A stretch of DNA of 64,000 bases from Treponema sp. (GCA_016294035.1 JAEDCT010000007.1:39841-103840), one strand, 5' to 3'; numbered from the stretch's first letter, positions 12,101 to 19,901 are shown. A program made the numbers and translations. The notes: generated from the letters alone by a model not told the origin.

Positions 12101-12441
12101 CAAACTTCTTCTACCTTATCGTCATCAATACAAGTACCAACAATGTTCAGGTTTCCAGGAACACGCATTCCCTCGCGAGGGTTTGTAATACCAGTTACCG
12201 GAAGATCGGACTCAGGATCAATATACATATTGAATGGTCCTGCATTGTACTCATTCCCCGCCTTATCTTCTGCAGTAACGAGAACATTGTATTTTCCGCT
12301 CTGATGTTCGTTGATATCGAATTTCTCTTCCCATGAATTCTGATCTCCCAGGTCACGACTGTCGATTTTTTTCTCGGCAAACACACTGAGAGATAAAACT
12401 GCAAAGAGACATCCAAAAATTATTTTTCTTGATGATGACAT
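6142..12441 (-). CDS. giant secreted Ig-like-repeat protein with barrel-like C-terminus
   Basis: A 2099-residue protein if it starts at the ATG at 12441, which has GAGGTG just upstream and is followed by a signal peptide (MSSSRKIIFG..., cleavage near VFA-EKK). An in-frame start 20 codons upstream lacks these features. The body is a chain of Ig-like modules, roughly every 90-110 residues, with motifs such as DNTPP, VTDGNGIAK, ITSPK and GxAxDxxGN. The last 200 or so residues change character: alternating aromatic/hydrophobic strands, a Gly-rich stretch and a terminal Phe, as in outer-membrane beta-barrels. I infer surface display with the C-terminus in or at the outer membrane. No enzyme motif was seen. 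It precedes the giant lipoprotein on the same strand. Family name is not recognised. Confidence 0.85.
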   Translation of the reverse strand: MSSSRKIIFGCLFAVLSLSVFAEKKIDSRDLGDQNSWEEKFDINEHQSGKYNVLVTAEDKAGNEYNAGPFNMYIDPESDLPVTGITNPREGMRVPGNLNIVGTCIDDDKVEEVWLILDGDEEHPVKAEGTEFWSYYLNTNGLFEGPHSIEVYGIDNGNPNAYKDASGKVDMSKVIRKTGKRTKVVWQLDRKAPVIEVQNYTMGQMVSGHITLEGRVTDGNGIAKLEISNDNGQNYEEVKISEKKYDVPTETGLRSEFRFSYGVDTKKYPDGVSTTWFRATDKAGTKGYFAFLYLIDNTEPDVKIVYPPEGEIQNGVFTVAGYAKDVLGLQKLSWQWGSETGDFELVPGNSYWVKEVNAVGKTGKETFTITAVDTMGNVVVMKREIKLDHEKDKPVVEIKYPHAETIYDGGSGSLLLRGIASDDDGVVSLAYKVDGGEETVMECQGVFSVDIPVVLDEGTHTVTAYAVDKFGVKGNSVSSSFKTIGAVPAFNKATYKDGSVNTEVTSGLFINPEADGVFETSATSSSGLSALDYVISWGKNESTTGKVELKGGEKSASVKIPLGAAEMPWGILKIDVTATDIYGRKSTQSSLLHVSDLTKIHSQSNAEIYFDDSTIGSDGTVLVTDKYALTGYFTGEEISYVATVPAFRAVKASFDGHVITVKASDSAGPFKVQVTTKSGKVYNSRDLIFKVPAGRPDLTLDANDSYNADKGIPFTVETESARIPISGRVSDPSATVKYRILTVKANLSEQGIVTSSEQLAPGEFKNLSVTGRGYWSIDGLRANNFESGISVVEIVAESSSGLTDAEAVFVKKIPYEPETPAVDENGKAVEKDVPRFYWFKGRDIYGICLYQGKLDKDFEYKRLESIPSSVESINFSVTTDTKKKFTSPSIGVASENNMSGYFKSIDGIDYKSGMNVLLKRGSTKAEGHNVVACITTRRELKGANFKITGEAAPGGDFSQNGNAVLSLVDTAEDGLMTYEAVIPFYNLPARITKISVVATDVKGSICAVEGTMNIIREHAIVANQPAVYWVCGEGTVYDADTKTYILTKGSTIEGYANFSRDVTATVRGEVPGIQSATIGNRIVLSATSNGTFRDVSVRVKGNENGTNYLAPNITIISDMSAPTVKITSPKQMAFIKNTFVVTGSITDGNGIAKAEYCLDDKLENWENLPLSRAGDFEKSIRLPEDTEDGYVPFTIRARDNAGKISFGNLALFKDTTPPEVKVILPDENAVVNGENLIAFSVKDNGTVKTMAYTSAGGNREAYSIFKIPGDVPAKTVKNEEGVEVPVSDRFNPLKTMNSTLPHMSVGLKGYPISNYMSYSFTDDNGNTTVINKWPFKVDEESDKPISSVYLPEDNQVVTTDFVISGIVQDDDGPCKIYYKIDDSKYQLISEEPAYSYKINVPLLSLKDNEHFVTVYAEDINGVRGPVFARVFRVSLEEPKGGMTEPSIDLTVKETVTLKGWASDKNGISKVQISVDNGATYNDAVGTTNWSYKFDTRVIKDGTHVVFIKIWDGYEVTGIYSSLINIDNTPPKLYLELPLDGSKTSKQVFLGGQTTDNIGLRDLNITIRSLDGKSVPDRLAKRKLVPGEIISQVIDISDLSNGFYNIELSGSDAAGNISYVSRNIQLDKSRPLTKVSILYPLNGSHESGAFNIYGTAYGEKEDPVEGVELYIDAIKVDALGRVPLTSSGYFKFPMLNVISPKVEVQMDEEGKPQVVPTTSEFKLKDGKHSYQIIAITKNGKRIISSEQTFTYCAAGPWVTIDNFTYGDFAVNRPLLKGLAGYVLTEEEQAELKNKLTPRERKATLNGKRVKQIYVSFDNGITYEPVSKEGKNSWQYRVENLDIPAGYHFLLVKAEMYNGENAVTRAIVQVDRTSPSIRLISPGEGGRYNQQLAFEGLSSDDIELKNVKLQLRKGDKSSYQVPGFIQGLYFDFSVWGATLFNVGVGLTAFDGAVKVQANFGQFTQSQRDSINEMFGLGQSSLRFGGNVIGGKIIAQLAYIPFRYFFGRDWDWLSATVSIGANFSYFTETGASQTSGEAVPQVLSAVLMQIEFPRITVPNLTRFRTWSMYVEPQLWFIPSDIGGEEAKKYVYTTSVGIRTCVF

Positions 12442-12742
12442 ATACACCTCACAAAATTTTAAATAGAACACTCCAAACTTCTTATCGGAGAAATATAACA
12501 ATTTATTAAATCGAATATAGTAATCATCATATCTTCACTTTTTTTATTAAAATCAGGTTTTAAAATCCACTAACCCCAATTATCCCCATCATAACTATTT
12601 TATCTTTAAAATCTCCAATTAGTCAAACTTTTTCTATAAAATCTCTAATAAATCCAAAATATTTAATATTTTTTATGGAAATTTTGACATTAAATTCACC
12701 CAAACTAGTGTTTTTCCAAAATAAGGTTTATAATTTGATTCC
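12442..12742. other. AT-rich divergent intergenic region
   Basis: About 300 bp between the giant surface protein (minus) and the sirtuin gene (plus). It is strongly AT-rich and must contain both divergent promoters. I see a -10-like TATAAT at 12729-12734 for the plus gene. A TTGACA at 12684-12689 is too far from it (39 bp) to pair. No coding frame or RNA structure is convincing here. Confidence 0.5.
12729..12734 (+). promoter_or_regulatory. -10-like TATAAT immediately before the sirtuin ATG
   Basis: A perfect TATAAT ends 8 nt before the ATG, and no Shine-Dalgarno sequence is present between them. Transcription would start at or next to the start codon, giving a leaderless mRNA. No good -35 lies 16-18 bp upstream, so this is weaker than the ptsI and apeB cases. 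Confidence 0.4.
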
Positions 12743-13477
12743 ATGGAAGACAAAATTGCTCAGTTACAGAAATTAATAGATGAAAGTTCAAATATAGTGT
12801 TTTTTGGGGGAGCTGGTGTTTCAACGGAAAGCGGAATCCCGGATTTTCGCAGTGTTGACGGCCTCTACCACCAGAAATGGGACTATGCCCCGGAAGAAAT
12901 TCTTTCCGGATCATTTTTCTTCAATAATACAAAAGAATTTTACAGGTTCTACAGGGAAAAGCTCCTCATAAGCGGAATCAAACCAAATGCTGCACACTTA
13001 AAGCTGGCAGAACTTGAACGCAAGGGCAAACTCTCGGGAATTGTGACACAAAACATTGACGGTCTGCACCAGGAAGCCGGAAACAAAAAGGTTTTTGAGC
13101 TCCACGGCAGCGTTCTGAGAAATTTCTGTACAAAATGCCATGAATTCCATGATCTTGAATATGTTTCAACTCACGCAGATGAAGACGGAATTCCTCGATG
13201 CAGCAAATGCGGGGCAATCATCAAGCCGGATGTGGTTCTTTATGGAGAAGGTCTTGATGACAATGTTGTTTCAGGTGCACTCAACGCCCTTGAAAATGCA
13301 GACCTGCTGATTATTGGAGGCACTTCCCTGACCGTATATCCTGCCGCAGGAATGATTAGGTACTACAATGGAAAGCATATTGTCTTGATCAACAGGGATG
13401 AAACTGCAAGTGATGGAGTTGCCGATCTTGTGATTCATGACAGCATCGGAAAGGTTCTTTCACAAATCAACGTTTAA
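12743..13477 (+). CDS. cobB: Sir2-family NAD-dependent protein deacylase
   Basis: A 244-residue sirtuin, the usual bacterial length. The NAD-binding GAGVSTESGIPDFR motif is at about residues 23-36, TQNIDGLH follows, and the catalytic His is in ELHGS (about residue 121). A zinc ribbon of two CxxC pairs (about residues 129/132 and 153/156) is complete, and IGGTSLTVYPA supplies the late NAD-contacting loop. The family removes acetyl or other acyl groups from protein lysines using NAD. All catalytic residues are present, so activity is expected. No Shine-Dalgarno sequence precedes the ATG; a TATAAT sits 8 nt upstream. A small unknown gene follows closely. The gene symbol is by family; I cannot tell deacetylase from desuccinylase. 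Confidence 0.93.
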   Translation: MEDKIAQLQKLIDESSNIVFFGGAGVSTESGIPDFRSVDGLYHQKWDYAPEEILSGSFFFNNTKEFYRFYREKLLISGIKPNAAHLKLAELERKGKLSGIVTQNIDGLHQEAGNKKVFELHGSVLRNFCTKCHEFHDLEYVSTHADEDGIPRCSKCGAIIKPDVVLYGEGLDDNVVSGALNALENADLLIIGGTSLTVYPAAGMIRYYNGKHIVLINRDETASDGVADLVIHDSIGKVLSQINV

Positions 13478-13493
13478 GGATATAATTTACGAT

Positions 13494-13865
13494 ATGGGTA
13501 TAATGAATTTTTTGAAGGATTTTTTTGGAAAAAAGGACAAACCTTCTGATCCCACTCTCATTGATCGAATCAACACCTCAATGCAGCTGTTGATTGAAAA
13601 ATCAGGCAATCTCAACGACTCATTTTCAGAAGAAAAACAGGCAATCAGGGATATTGCTGAAGAAGCCTCAAAATTTGTTGAGCTCAAGGATATTTTTTCT
13701 GCAAAACTCGAACAGGACATTCTTGGACAGATTACAAAAGCAAGCTTTGCATGTGACGCAGCCCTTTCAGGAGCAGATTCTGGCAACGTAAAAAAATGCA
13801 TTGCATCTCTCAAGGCAGTTGTCAACCAGAGAACTTTTGTTCTTGAAAGAAACGCAAATGCCTAA
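13494..13865 (+). CDS. small hypothetical protein, helical
   Basis: A 123-residue protein directly after the sirtuin gene (16 bp gap). An AAGGA lies 13 nt before the ATG at 13494; an earlier in-frame ATG at 13437 is inside the sirtuin gene and less likely. The sequence begins with a basic/aromatic segment (NFLKDFFGKKDK) and then looks all-helical with heptad-like spacing, suggesting a coiled coil. It has no signal peptide and no recognised motif. Its stop codon overlaps that of the convergent outer-membrane protein gene. Co-transcription with the sirtuin is likely, but function is unknown. Confidence 0.6.
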   Translation: MGIMNFLKDFFGKKDKPSDPTLIDRINTSMQLLIEKSGNLNDSFSEEKQAIRDIAEEASKFVELKDIFSAKLEQDILGQITKASFACDAALSGADSGNVKKCIASLKAVVNQRTFVLERNANA

Positions 13866-14800
13866 TAAATCTTAATGTTAAACATAACAAGAAGGGTCTT
13901 GAACCTTATTTTCCAGCCGTCATAGGTCTGCTTCAGTTCCTCGGTGCTGTCATAATTTGATTCCTTGAATTCCCGCATGTTTCCGACAGTTGCCTTTGTG
14001 ATCACTGAAACCTTCGGAGTCAAATTTGCTATTGCCATAGGACCAAAATCAACCGTAACAAATCCGGGATTGTAGTTCTTGTACTCATCATCAAAATATT
14101 CAGTCTTGTAATAACCCTTTACGTCTGCACTGAATGCAATCATCTTAACATGATCAAAATTCGTGAATTTAATTGCACTTGCACCTGCCGAATATGCCCA
14201 TCCATTGACACAGTGTTTGTAAGTGGCACAAGTCCAGACTTCACCGGCATCCGCTCCGGTAAAATAGGTATAAACAGCTGAATATGTCAGATTTAAAAAC
14301 ACAATCTTAGTTGGAATCATGACAGAAGCCTTTCCCTCAAAAAACAATGCAGCTTCAGACAAGGAACGTTCCCTTCTGTAATCACCCTCATCATAGTCAT
14401 AGACACCGATTCCCGTGTACAGGCTCCCAAAATTCCAGCCTGAAAGAAATCCTGAATTTGCACTCAATGTAAGCAAAGGTGTTATTGAGAATTCCCCTGA
14501 AACTGCACCACCAATTCCCAGAGGTGTCAGACTTGCATTCACAGCCCAGTTGTAATCAAAAAGATTGAAACCCTCGTTTTTTTTCAAGGTTCCGTAAGAT
14601 GCACCCAGAGCAGGAAATGCCAGTGGGACAACCGGAAAATTCTCCCACTTTGCAGAAGACAAATCACTGATCTTGTCTGGAGAAACTGTCATGCAGACAA
14701 TATTAAAAGTCAGGTTTCCCTCAGTTTCCTTTGAAAATCCAGAAAATGAACAAAATAAGAGGATGATTAAAACAAGTGTTTTCCTTACTGACTTTTTCAT
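13862..14800 (-). CDS. predicted outer-membrane beta-barrel protein
   Basis: A 312-residue protein with a clear signal peptide (MKKSVRKTLVLIILLFCSFSGFSK). The mature part has alternating hydrophobic/polar strands rich in Tyr, Phe and Gly, and ends in ...MFNIKIY, which resembles an outer-membrane barrel end. An AGG-containing ribosome site lies about 8 nt upstream. It is transcribed convergently with the small gene to its left, with overlapping stop codons, and divergently from ptsI. The family is not recognised; a porin-like or structural role is only inferred. Confidence 0.65.
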   Translation of the reverse strand: MKKSVRKTLVLIILLFCSFSGFSKETEGNLTFNIVCMTVSPDKISDLSSAKWENFPVVPLAFPALGASYGTLKKNEGFNLFDYNWAVNASLTPLGIGGAVSGEFSITPLLTLSANSGFLSGWNFGSLYTGIGVYDYDEGDYRRERSLSEAALFFEGKASVMIPTKIVFLNLTYSAVYTYFTGADAGEVWTCATYKHCVNGWAYSAGASAIKFTNFDHVKMIAFSADVKGYYKTEYFDDEYKNYNPGFVTVDFGPMAIANLTPKVSVITKATVGNMREFKESNYDSTEELKQTYDGWKIRFKTLLVMFNIKIY

Positions 14801-14863
14801 TATAAAAACCTGAAATCCCTGAAAGCTGGATTTACCACAGCTAAGTCTAATTTAAAAATCAAT

Positions 14864-14892
14864 TTGCATAAAGTCTGTTAAATGTTTATTAT
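14864..14892 (+). promoter_or_regulatory. promoter giving a probable leaderless ptsI mRNA
   Basis: TTGCAT (14864-14869), a 17-bp spacer and TATTAT (14887-14892) end 6 nt before the ptsI ATG at 14899. The expected transcription start falls on the ATG itself. No purine-rich ribosome site lies in between. Confidence 0.6.
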
Positions 14893-14898
14893 GTTTGC

Positions 14899-16608
14899 AT
14901 GAACGTTATACTCGGTATATCCGCTGCTGCTGGAATTGGTGTTGGAAAGGCTTTTATCCTTCCAGAAGAAAGAAAACGAGAAATTCCTAAGCACAAAATC
15001 AAGACAGAACAGATTGACTCAGAATGGAAAAGGTTTGAGGAGGCCTGTGCAAAAGTTCAGGAAACAATCAAAGGCCACCTGGAAAATGCCGGTTCAAATG
15101 CCACACAAAAAGAAATTATTGAAACTTATGAATTAATGCTTGCCGACACAACGTTCATGATGGAAGTTAAGAATCATCTTGAAAAAAGAATGTACAATAT
15201 AGAAGCAGTTCTTGCACACAAGGTTCATGAGTATGCAGACAGGCTTCGCAGTTCAGGAAACGATTACTTGAGTGCCCGCGCCCAGGATATAGAAGACGTG
15301 TTCGACCAGGTAATGAATGTGCTCCTCGACTATGTTCCTTTTGATATCGAACAGATTCCTGATGGTGTTGTCATTGTTGGAAAGACAATGAAAACCAGCG
15401 ACACTGTAATCTTAGGTAAGAGAAAGATTGAAGGTCTTGCACTCACAGAAGGAGGCCCATCAAGCCATGTGGCAATTCTTGCAAACAGCTATGGAATTCC
15501 TCTTGTTGTTGGACTTGAAAATATTGAAGATCAGATCGACAGCAATCAGGTTATTGTTGTAAACGGCGACATTGGTGAAGTCATAGTCAATCCTGATGCC
15601 GCAACACTTACTGAGGCCAACACAAAAATTCTTTCAGCAAAAAAATATGCCGAGGCCCTCAAGAAATTCAAGGATCAGCCTGCAACCACAGAAGACGGAA
15701 CCCTGTTCAAGATCTACGCAAATATCGGAACTCCAGAAGAAGCTGCTGTTGCACTGGAACATGGTGCCGACGGAATCGGACTTTTCAGAACCGAATTTCT
15801 GTTCATGAATGCCCTCCAGGAATTCAAGCGGGAAACCGGAGCATTTTCCAACTCACTTAGTGAAGAAGCTCAGTTTGAAGCCTACAAGAAAGTACTTCAG
15901 ATAATGGGAGACAAGCCTGTAACAATCCGAACCCTGGATGCAGGTGGAGATAAACTCATTGATTCCGGAGACATGCCTTTGTTTGAGGAAAAGAATCCTC
16001 TCATGGGACTTCGTGCAATCAGGCTTTCACTCTACTATTCACCTCAAATTTTCAGAACACAGCTTCGTGCATTGTACAGAGCCAGTGTTTACGGAAACCT
16101 TAGAATCTTGCTTCCGCTTATTACTGATGTTTCACAGGTTGAAACAGCTTTGGGAATTGCACGTGGCGTTCAGCTTTCACTCAAGGAAGATAATATTCCA
16201 TTTAATCCGGATGTTCCGATTGGAATCATGATTGAAACGGCAGCTGCGGCAGTTTGCTCAGATTGCCTTGCACCTCACTCAAAATTCTTTTCACTTGGTA
16301 CCAACGACCTTACTCAGTATACCCTGTGTGTCGATCGTGAAAACACCACAGTTGCACCTTTGTACAATGAATTCAATCTTGCCGTTCTTCGACTTATCAA
16401 GACGACAATCGCAAATGCAGAAGAACATAATGTTCCTGTCTCAGTTTGTGGAGAAATGGCAGGAAATAAAGAAAGTGTAATCATCCTTGCAGGAATGGGT
16501 ATCAGAAACCTGAGCATGGCTCCAAAAAAGATTCCAGTCATAAAGGAAATGCTTTCAAGATTCTCAATCAGTGAACTTAAGAATCTTTCCAACAGGTCTC
16601 TTTTCTAG
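14899..16608 (+). CDS. ptsI: PTS enzyme I (phosphoenolpyruvate-protein phosphotransferase)
   Basis: A 569-residue protein, normal for enzyme I. It transfers phosphate from PEP to HPr as the first step of the PTS. The phosphorylated His is in GGPSSHVAI (about residue 190). The C-terminal PEP-binding barrel shows ADGIGLFRTEF, TIRTLDAGGDK, NPLMGLRAIR, GIMIETAAA, FFSLGTNDLTQY and PVSVCGEMAG, so the active site is complete. No HPr or sugar permease gene is nearby. The ATG at 14899 has no ribosome site but a promoter ending 6 nt upstream. Der follows 35 bp downstream on the same strand. Whether this enzyme drives sugar uptake or only a regulatory PTS cannot be told from this window. Confidence 0.97.
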   Translation: MNVILGISAAAGIGVGKAFILPEERKREIPKHKIKTEQIDSEWKRFEEACAKVQETIKGHLENAGSNATQKEIIETYELMLADTTFMMEVKNHLEKRMYNIEAVLAHKVHEYADRLRSSGNDYLSARAQDIEDVFDQVMNVLLDYVPFDIEQIPDGVVIVGKTMKTSDTVILGKRKIEGLALTEGGPSSHVAILANSYGIPLVVGLENIEDQIDSNQVIVVNGDIGEVIVNPDAATLTEANTKILSAKKYAEALKKFKDQPATTEDGTLFKIYANIGTPEEAAVALEHGADGIGLFRTEFLFMNALQEFKRETGAFSNSLSEEAQFEAYKKVLQIMGDKPVTIRTLDAGGDKLIDSGDMPLFEEKNPLMGLRAIRLSLYYSPQIFRTQLRALYRASVYGNLRILLPLITDVSQVETALGIARGVQLSLKEDNIPFNPDVPIGIMIETAAAAVCSDCLAPHSKFFSLGTNDLTQYTLCVDRENTTVAPLYNEFNLAVLRLIKTTIANAEEHNVPVSVCGEMAGNKESVIILAGMGIRNLSMAPKKIPVIKEMLSRFSISELKNLSNRSLF

Positions 16609-16643
16609 GTGATTATTTTCAAGACAAACTTATAAGGAAAAAA

Positions 16644-18203
16644 ATGAAAAAACAAAAAAAGCAGAAGCCAGACTTTTCAAAACCAAAGCCAGTCAAGGCA
16701 GAAGTTGAATCAGAAGAATCTCAGATTGAAGAGCCGGCTGTTGAACAGAAGGCAGAAGAAAAACCTTCCAAAGAAATTGAAAGCAAGCGCAAATCCAGAA
16801 CACAGAAATTTTACTCTGACAAAAACTATGTAAATCTTCCCCTAATTGTAATTGCAGGCCGTCCTAACGTTGGAAAGTCTACGCTGTTCAATGCACTTAC
16901 ACATACTAAACGTGCAATCACGGATCCAACTCCTGGTGTTACGCGCGATCCAGTTGAAGGGACTTGTTTTCTGGACGGAATGCCGGTTCATCTCATGGAC
17001 ACTGGCGGATACAAACTCACCCGTGACATTACATCCCGTGAAAGCGAAATGGATGATCTTGTTGTTGAAAAGACTGTCAGCATGATTCAAAAGGCAGACC
17101 GAATTCTTCTTCTCCTTGATGCAACAGAATTAACGGCAGAAGATGAAGAACTCATTCAGCACCTGAGGCCTTATACAGACAAGATGATTGTCGCCGTTAA
17201 CAAAACTGAAGGCGGAAAAAACGAGCATCTTGCATACAATTATCTCCAGTACGGATTTCGCGATGTAATTCTTATTTCTGCAACTCACGGAGACAATCTT
17301 CAGCAGCTCCAGGAACGCATGGTTGATGGCCTGGATTTTTCCCGTGTTACTGAAGGGACTGACGAATCCAGACCAATCCGAATTGCAATTCTTGGAAAAC
17401 CAAACACAGGAAAATCTACACTAAGCAATGCACTCACTCATACACAAGCATCCATTGTCAGCGATTATGCCGGAACTACCCGCGATGTTGTTGAAGGAAG
17501 CTTCAGGTATAACGGACGTGACATTCAGATTCTTGACACAGCCGGAATCCGCCGAAAAGCCAGGGTCAAGGAAAATGTTGAATACTACTCAGTAAACCGT
17601 GCAATCAAAACCCTTGATGAATGTGACATTGCATTTATCATGATTGATTCCAAGGAAGGCTTTGCTGATCAGGACAAAAAGATTACCGCCCAGGCATTTG
17701 CACGAGGACGCGGAGTTATTTTTGTTCTCAACAAATGGGATCTGATGGACGACCAGAGCAACAAGGCAATCCGTGCCGCACAAAACTGGATTCAGACAAT
17801 GTTCGGCCAGATGAACTGGGCACCAATCCTCACCCTCAGTGCAAAGAACAAGGATGGCATTAAGGCCCTCATGAACAAGACTCTTGAAATTTACGAGCAG
17901 CTTAACCGTAAGGTAGAAACGGCAGCTCTCAATATGGCACTGAAGGACTGGCTCTTCAAATATCCGCCTCCAGCAACCAAATCCATTCACTTCAAGATCC
18001 GCTACATGACTCAAACCAGCATCAACCCGGTCAACTTCCTGGTTTTTGCCACTCGCCCGGATAATGTTCCAGAAAGCTATGTTTCGTATCTAAAGAACAG
18101 AATTCGTGAGGATCTGGGATTTGACCAGATTCCAGTTCAGCTCGAAATGAAAGCCAGCCGAACTGACTGGAACAAGCGCGAAGAAGAAAGACGAAAAAGC
18201 TAG
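16644..18203 (+). CDS. der: ribosome biogenesis GTPase Der (EngA)
   Basis: A 519-residue protein with two tandem GTPase domains and a C-terminal KH-like domain. The first domain has GRPNVGKST (about residue 72), DTGG and NKTE; the second has GKPNTGKST, DTAG and NKWD. Der acts in 50S subunit assembly. Two oddities are visible. A 60-residue Lys/Glu-rich extension precedes the first domain. The first domain's G4 motif reads NKTE rather than NKxD. AAGGA lies about 7 nt before the ATG. The gene is followed 3 bp later by the MerR-like gene, then Rsm22, so the three probably form one operon devoted mostly to ribosome assembly. Confidence 0.95.
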   Translation: MKKQKKQKPDFSKPKPVKAEVESEESQIEEPAVEQKAEEKPSKEIESKRKSRTQKFYSDKNYVNLPLIVIAGRPNVGKSTLFNALTHTKRAITDPTPGVTRDPVEGTCFLDGMPVHLMDTGGYKLTRDITSRESEMDDLVVEKTVSMIQKADRILLLLDATELTAEDEELIQHLRPYTDKMIVAVNKTEGGKNEHLAYNYLQYGFRDVILISATHGDNLQQLQERMVDGLDFSRVTEGTDESRPIRIAILGKPNTGKSTLSNALTHTQASIVSDYAGTTRDVVEGSFRYNGRDIQILDTAGIRRKARVKENVEYYSVNRAIKTLDECDIAFIMIDSKEGFADQDKKITAQAFARGRGVIFVLNKWDLMDDQSNKAIRAAQNWIQTMFGQMNWAPILTLSAKNKDGIKALMNKTLEIYEQLNRKVETAALNMALKDWLFKYPPPATKSIHFKIRYMTQTSINPVNFLVFATRPDNVPESYVSYLKNRIREDLGFDQIPVQLEMKASRTDWNKREEERRKS

Positions 18204-18206
18204 ATT

Positions 18207-18533
18207 ATGTATTCAATTGGCGAAGTTGAAAAAATCACCGGAATCAAGTCTCATATACTGCGATACTGGGAAGAAGCAATTCCGGCCTTCAAGCCAAAAA
18301 AAGACCAGGGCGGAAGAAGGGACTACTCCCAAAGTGACCTTGAAATAATCTTCCGCCTCAAATATTTAATCTACACAAGGAAACTTACAATCGAAGGTGC
18401 CAGAAGACACATCTTGCAGGACACAGCTGCTGTTGATAAAAAGGCGGAAGCTGTTGCCAGAATAAAGGAAATGCGTGCCGAACTAAGCCGGGCATTCATG
18501 GATCTACAAACTCTTCGGAAGAAAAACACATGA
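18207..18533 (+). CDS. MerR-family transcriptional regulator
   Basis: A 108-residue protein with an N-terminal winged-helix MerR domain: YSIGEVEKITGIKSHILRYWEE, then a GGRRDYSQSDLEII wing/helix. A short C-terminal helix (about residues 75-105) could mediate dimerisation. No Cys-rich effector site is seen, so it is probably not a metal sensor. It begins 3 nt after der and ends with a 4-nt ATGA overlap with the next gene, so translation is likely coupled. Its target is unknown. Confidence 0.85.
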   Translation: MYSIGEVEKITGIKSHILRYWEEAIPAFKPKKDQGGRRDYSQSDLEIIFRLKYLIYTRKLTIEGARRHILQDTAAVDKKAEAVARIKEMRAELSRAFMDLQTLRKKNT

Positions 18534-19888
18534 AAAACGAAAAGACTGAACTTAAATGGTATGAAAAAAAAGCCGGACTCAAAATAAAAGATAAAATCAA
18601 CACAGAGGAAAAAAAGAAAAAGAAGGAAGAGCGAAGTTTCAAAAAAAACAACAGGGAAATTTCTTCAATTGAATTCTCCCCAAAGAAAAGCCCTTCAACA
18701 ATTAAATTTCTTGATACAAAAAGTCTGTTTTCATCATCAGCAATTCCACAGGATGCAAAAGACCTGATTGAGAATTTCAACAAGATTGTTTCTTCTTCAC
18801 ATCCACTAAGTTCAAAGCAGAAAGTCTTTCTTGCAAAACACATCCGTGACTTGAGCCACAACCTTACTGATGAACGCGGAAACAGAAGAATCGGCTACAT
18901 GAACGAAACTACTGCACTTTCCGCATACGTCCATTATTTCATGTGGTGGAACCTGGTGCGGCTCACAAGGCTTTTTTCCAACATGGATAAATCATTCTTT
19001 GACAGCCTTACTGATGAAAGCATTTGCCTTGATATTGGTTCAGGACCACTTACAGTTGTAACTGCACTTTTTCTTTCACGCCCCGAACTTAGAAACAAAA
19101 AACTAACCTGGTACTGCATGGATCTGTCTTCACAGGCTCTGGCATTTGGAGAAGATATTTTTCTTTCAGTTGCTGCACGCCTTCAGTGTGAACCGTGGAA
19201 AATCATCCGCGTTAAGGGAAACTTTGGCTCCTCCATTAAACAAAAAGCTGATCTTGTAACCACAGCAAACTTATTCAACGAGCTTCAGGAAAAATCAAAA
19301 CCACAGGAAATCAAAAACTCCACTGAAGGAATTCCGCCTGATTACCTTTCCAAAATCTATACTGACAGAATCCAGGAATACCTTAATCAGGAAAACGACA
19401 AGGCAAGCGTAATTGTAATTGAACCTGGTGACCCAAGATCCGCAAGACTTATCAGCTTAATGAGAGCAAGTTTCATGAGAAAAAAGTTTTTTCCAATGGC
19501 TCCATGCACTCACTGCAATGAATGCCCAATGGAAGGAAAAAAAGGCGGCAAATGGTGCAACTTTGCATTCACCACTGAAGATGCTCCCCGGGAACTCAAA
19601 AAACTTTCAGAAAGAAGCGAACTTCCTAAAGAACGTGCCGTGCTTAGTTTTGTTGCAGTAAAAAAACAGGCTGAAGAAATTCCAGAAAACGGGGATCTTT
19701 CCCTTAGAATTACCAGTGATCTTATTCGCCTTCCAGGAAACCGCAGCGGATTCTATGCCTGCTCTAAGAAAGGTCTCATTCTTCTGGTTACAGACAGGCA
19801 TCTTCATTCAGGCGACTGCATCAAAATTGAAGATCCGAAAAAGTCTTTGAGAACCGATCCAAAAACCAGCGCACTGATTATTGAATAG
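18530..19888 (+). CDS. Rsm22-family small-ribosomal-subunit methyltransferase-like protein
   Basis: A 452-residue protein. A Lys-rich N-terminal 40 residues precede a Rossmann methyltransferase fold with SAM motif CLDIGSG (about residue 167) and an acidic VIVIEPGDPRSARL segment. Then comes a Cys cluster, PCTHCNEC plus KWCNF (about residues 325-342), matching the four-Cys signature of the Rsm22/METTL17 family, which in mitochondria binds an Fe-S cluster and assists small-subunit assembly. In bacteria its exact substrate is not settled. Overlap with the MerR-like gene and proximity to der support a ribosome-assembly role. It converges with the EAL gene, with 13 bp between the coding ends. Confidence 0.82.
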   Translation: MKNEKTELKWYEKKAGLKIKDKINTEEKKKKKEERSFKKNNREISSIEFSPKKSPSTIKFLDTKSLFSSSAIPQDAKDLIENFNKIVSSSHPLSSKQKVFLAKHIRDLSHNLTDERGNRRIGYMNETTALSAYVHYFMWWNLVRLTRLFSNMDKSFFDSLTDESICLDIGSGPLTVVTALFLSRPELRNKKLTWYCMDLSSQALAFGEDIFLSVAARLQCEPWKIIRVKGNFGSSIKQKADLVTTANLFNELQEKSKPQEIKNSTEGIPPDYLSKIYTDRIQEYLNQENDKASVIVIEPGDPRSARLISLMRASFMRKKFFPMAPCTHCNECPMEGKKGGKWCNFAFTTEDAPRELKKLSERSELPKERAVLSFVAVKKQAEEIPENGDLSLRITSDLIRLPGNRSGFYACSKKGLILLVTDRHLHSGDCIKIEDPKKSLRTDPKTSALIIE

Positions 19889-19901
19889 TTCTCCATAAAA
19901 A

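Noticed and set aside
6142..12441. Tandem DNA repeats in the giant surface genes
   Set aside because: The modules repeat at protein level only; the nucleotide copies I compared are too diverged to call direct repeats.
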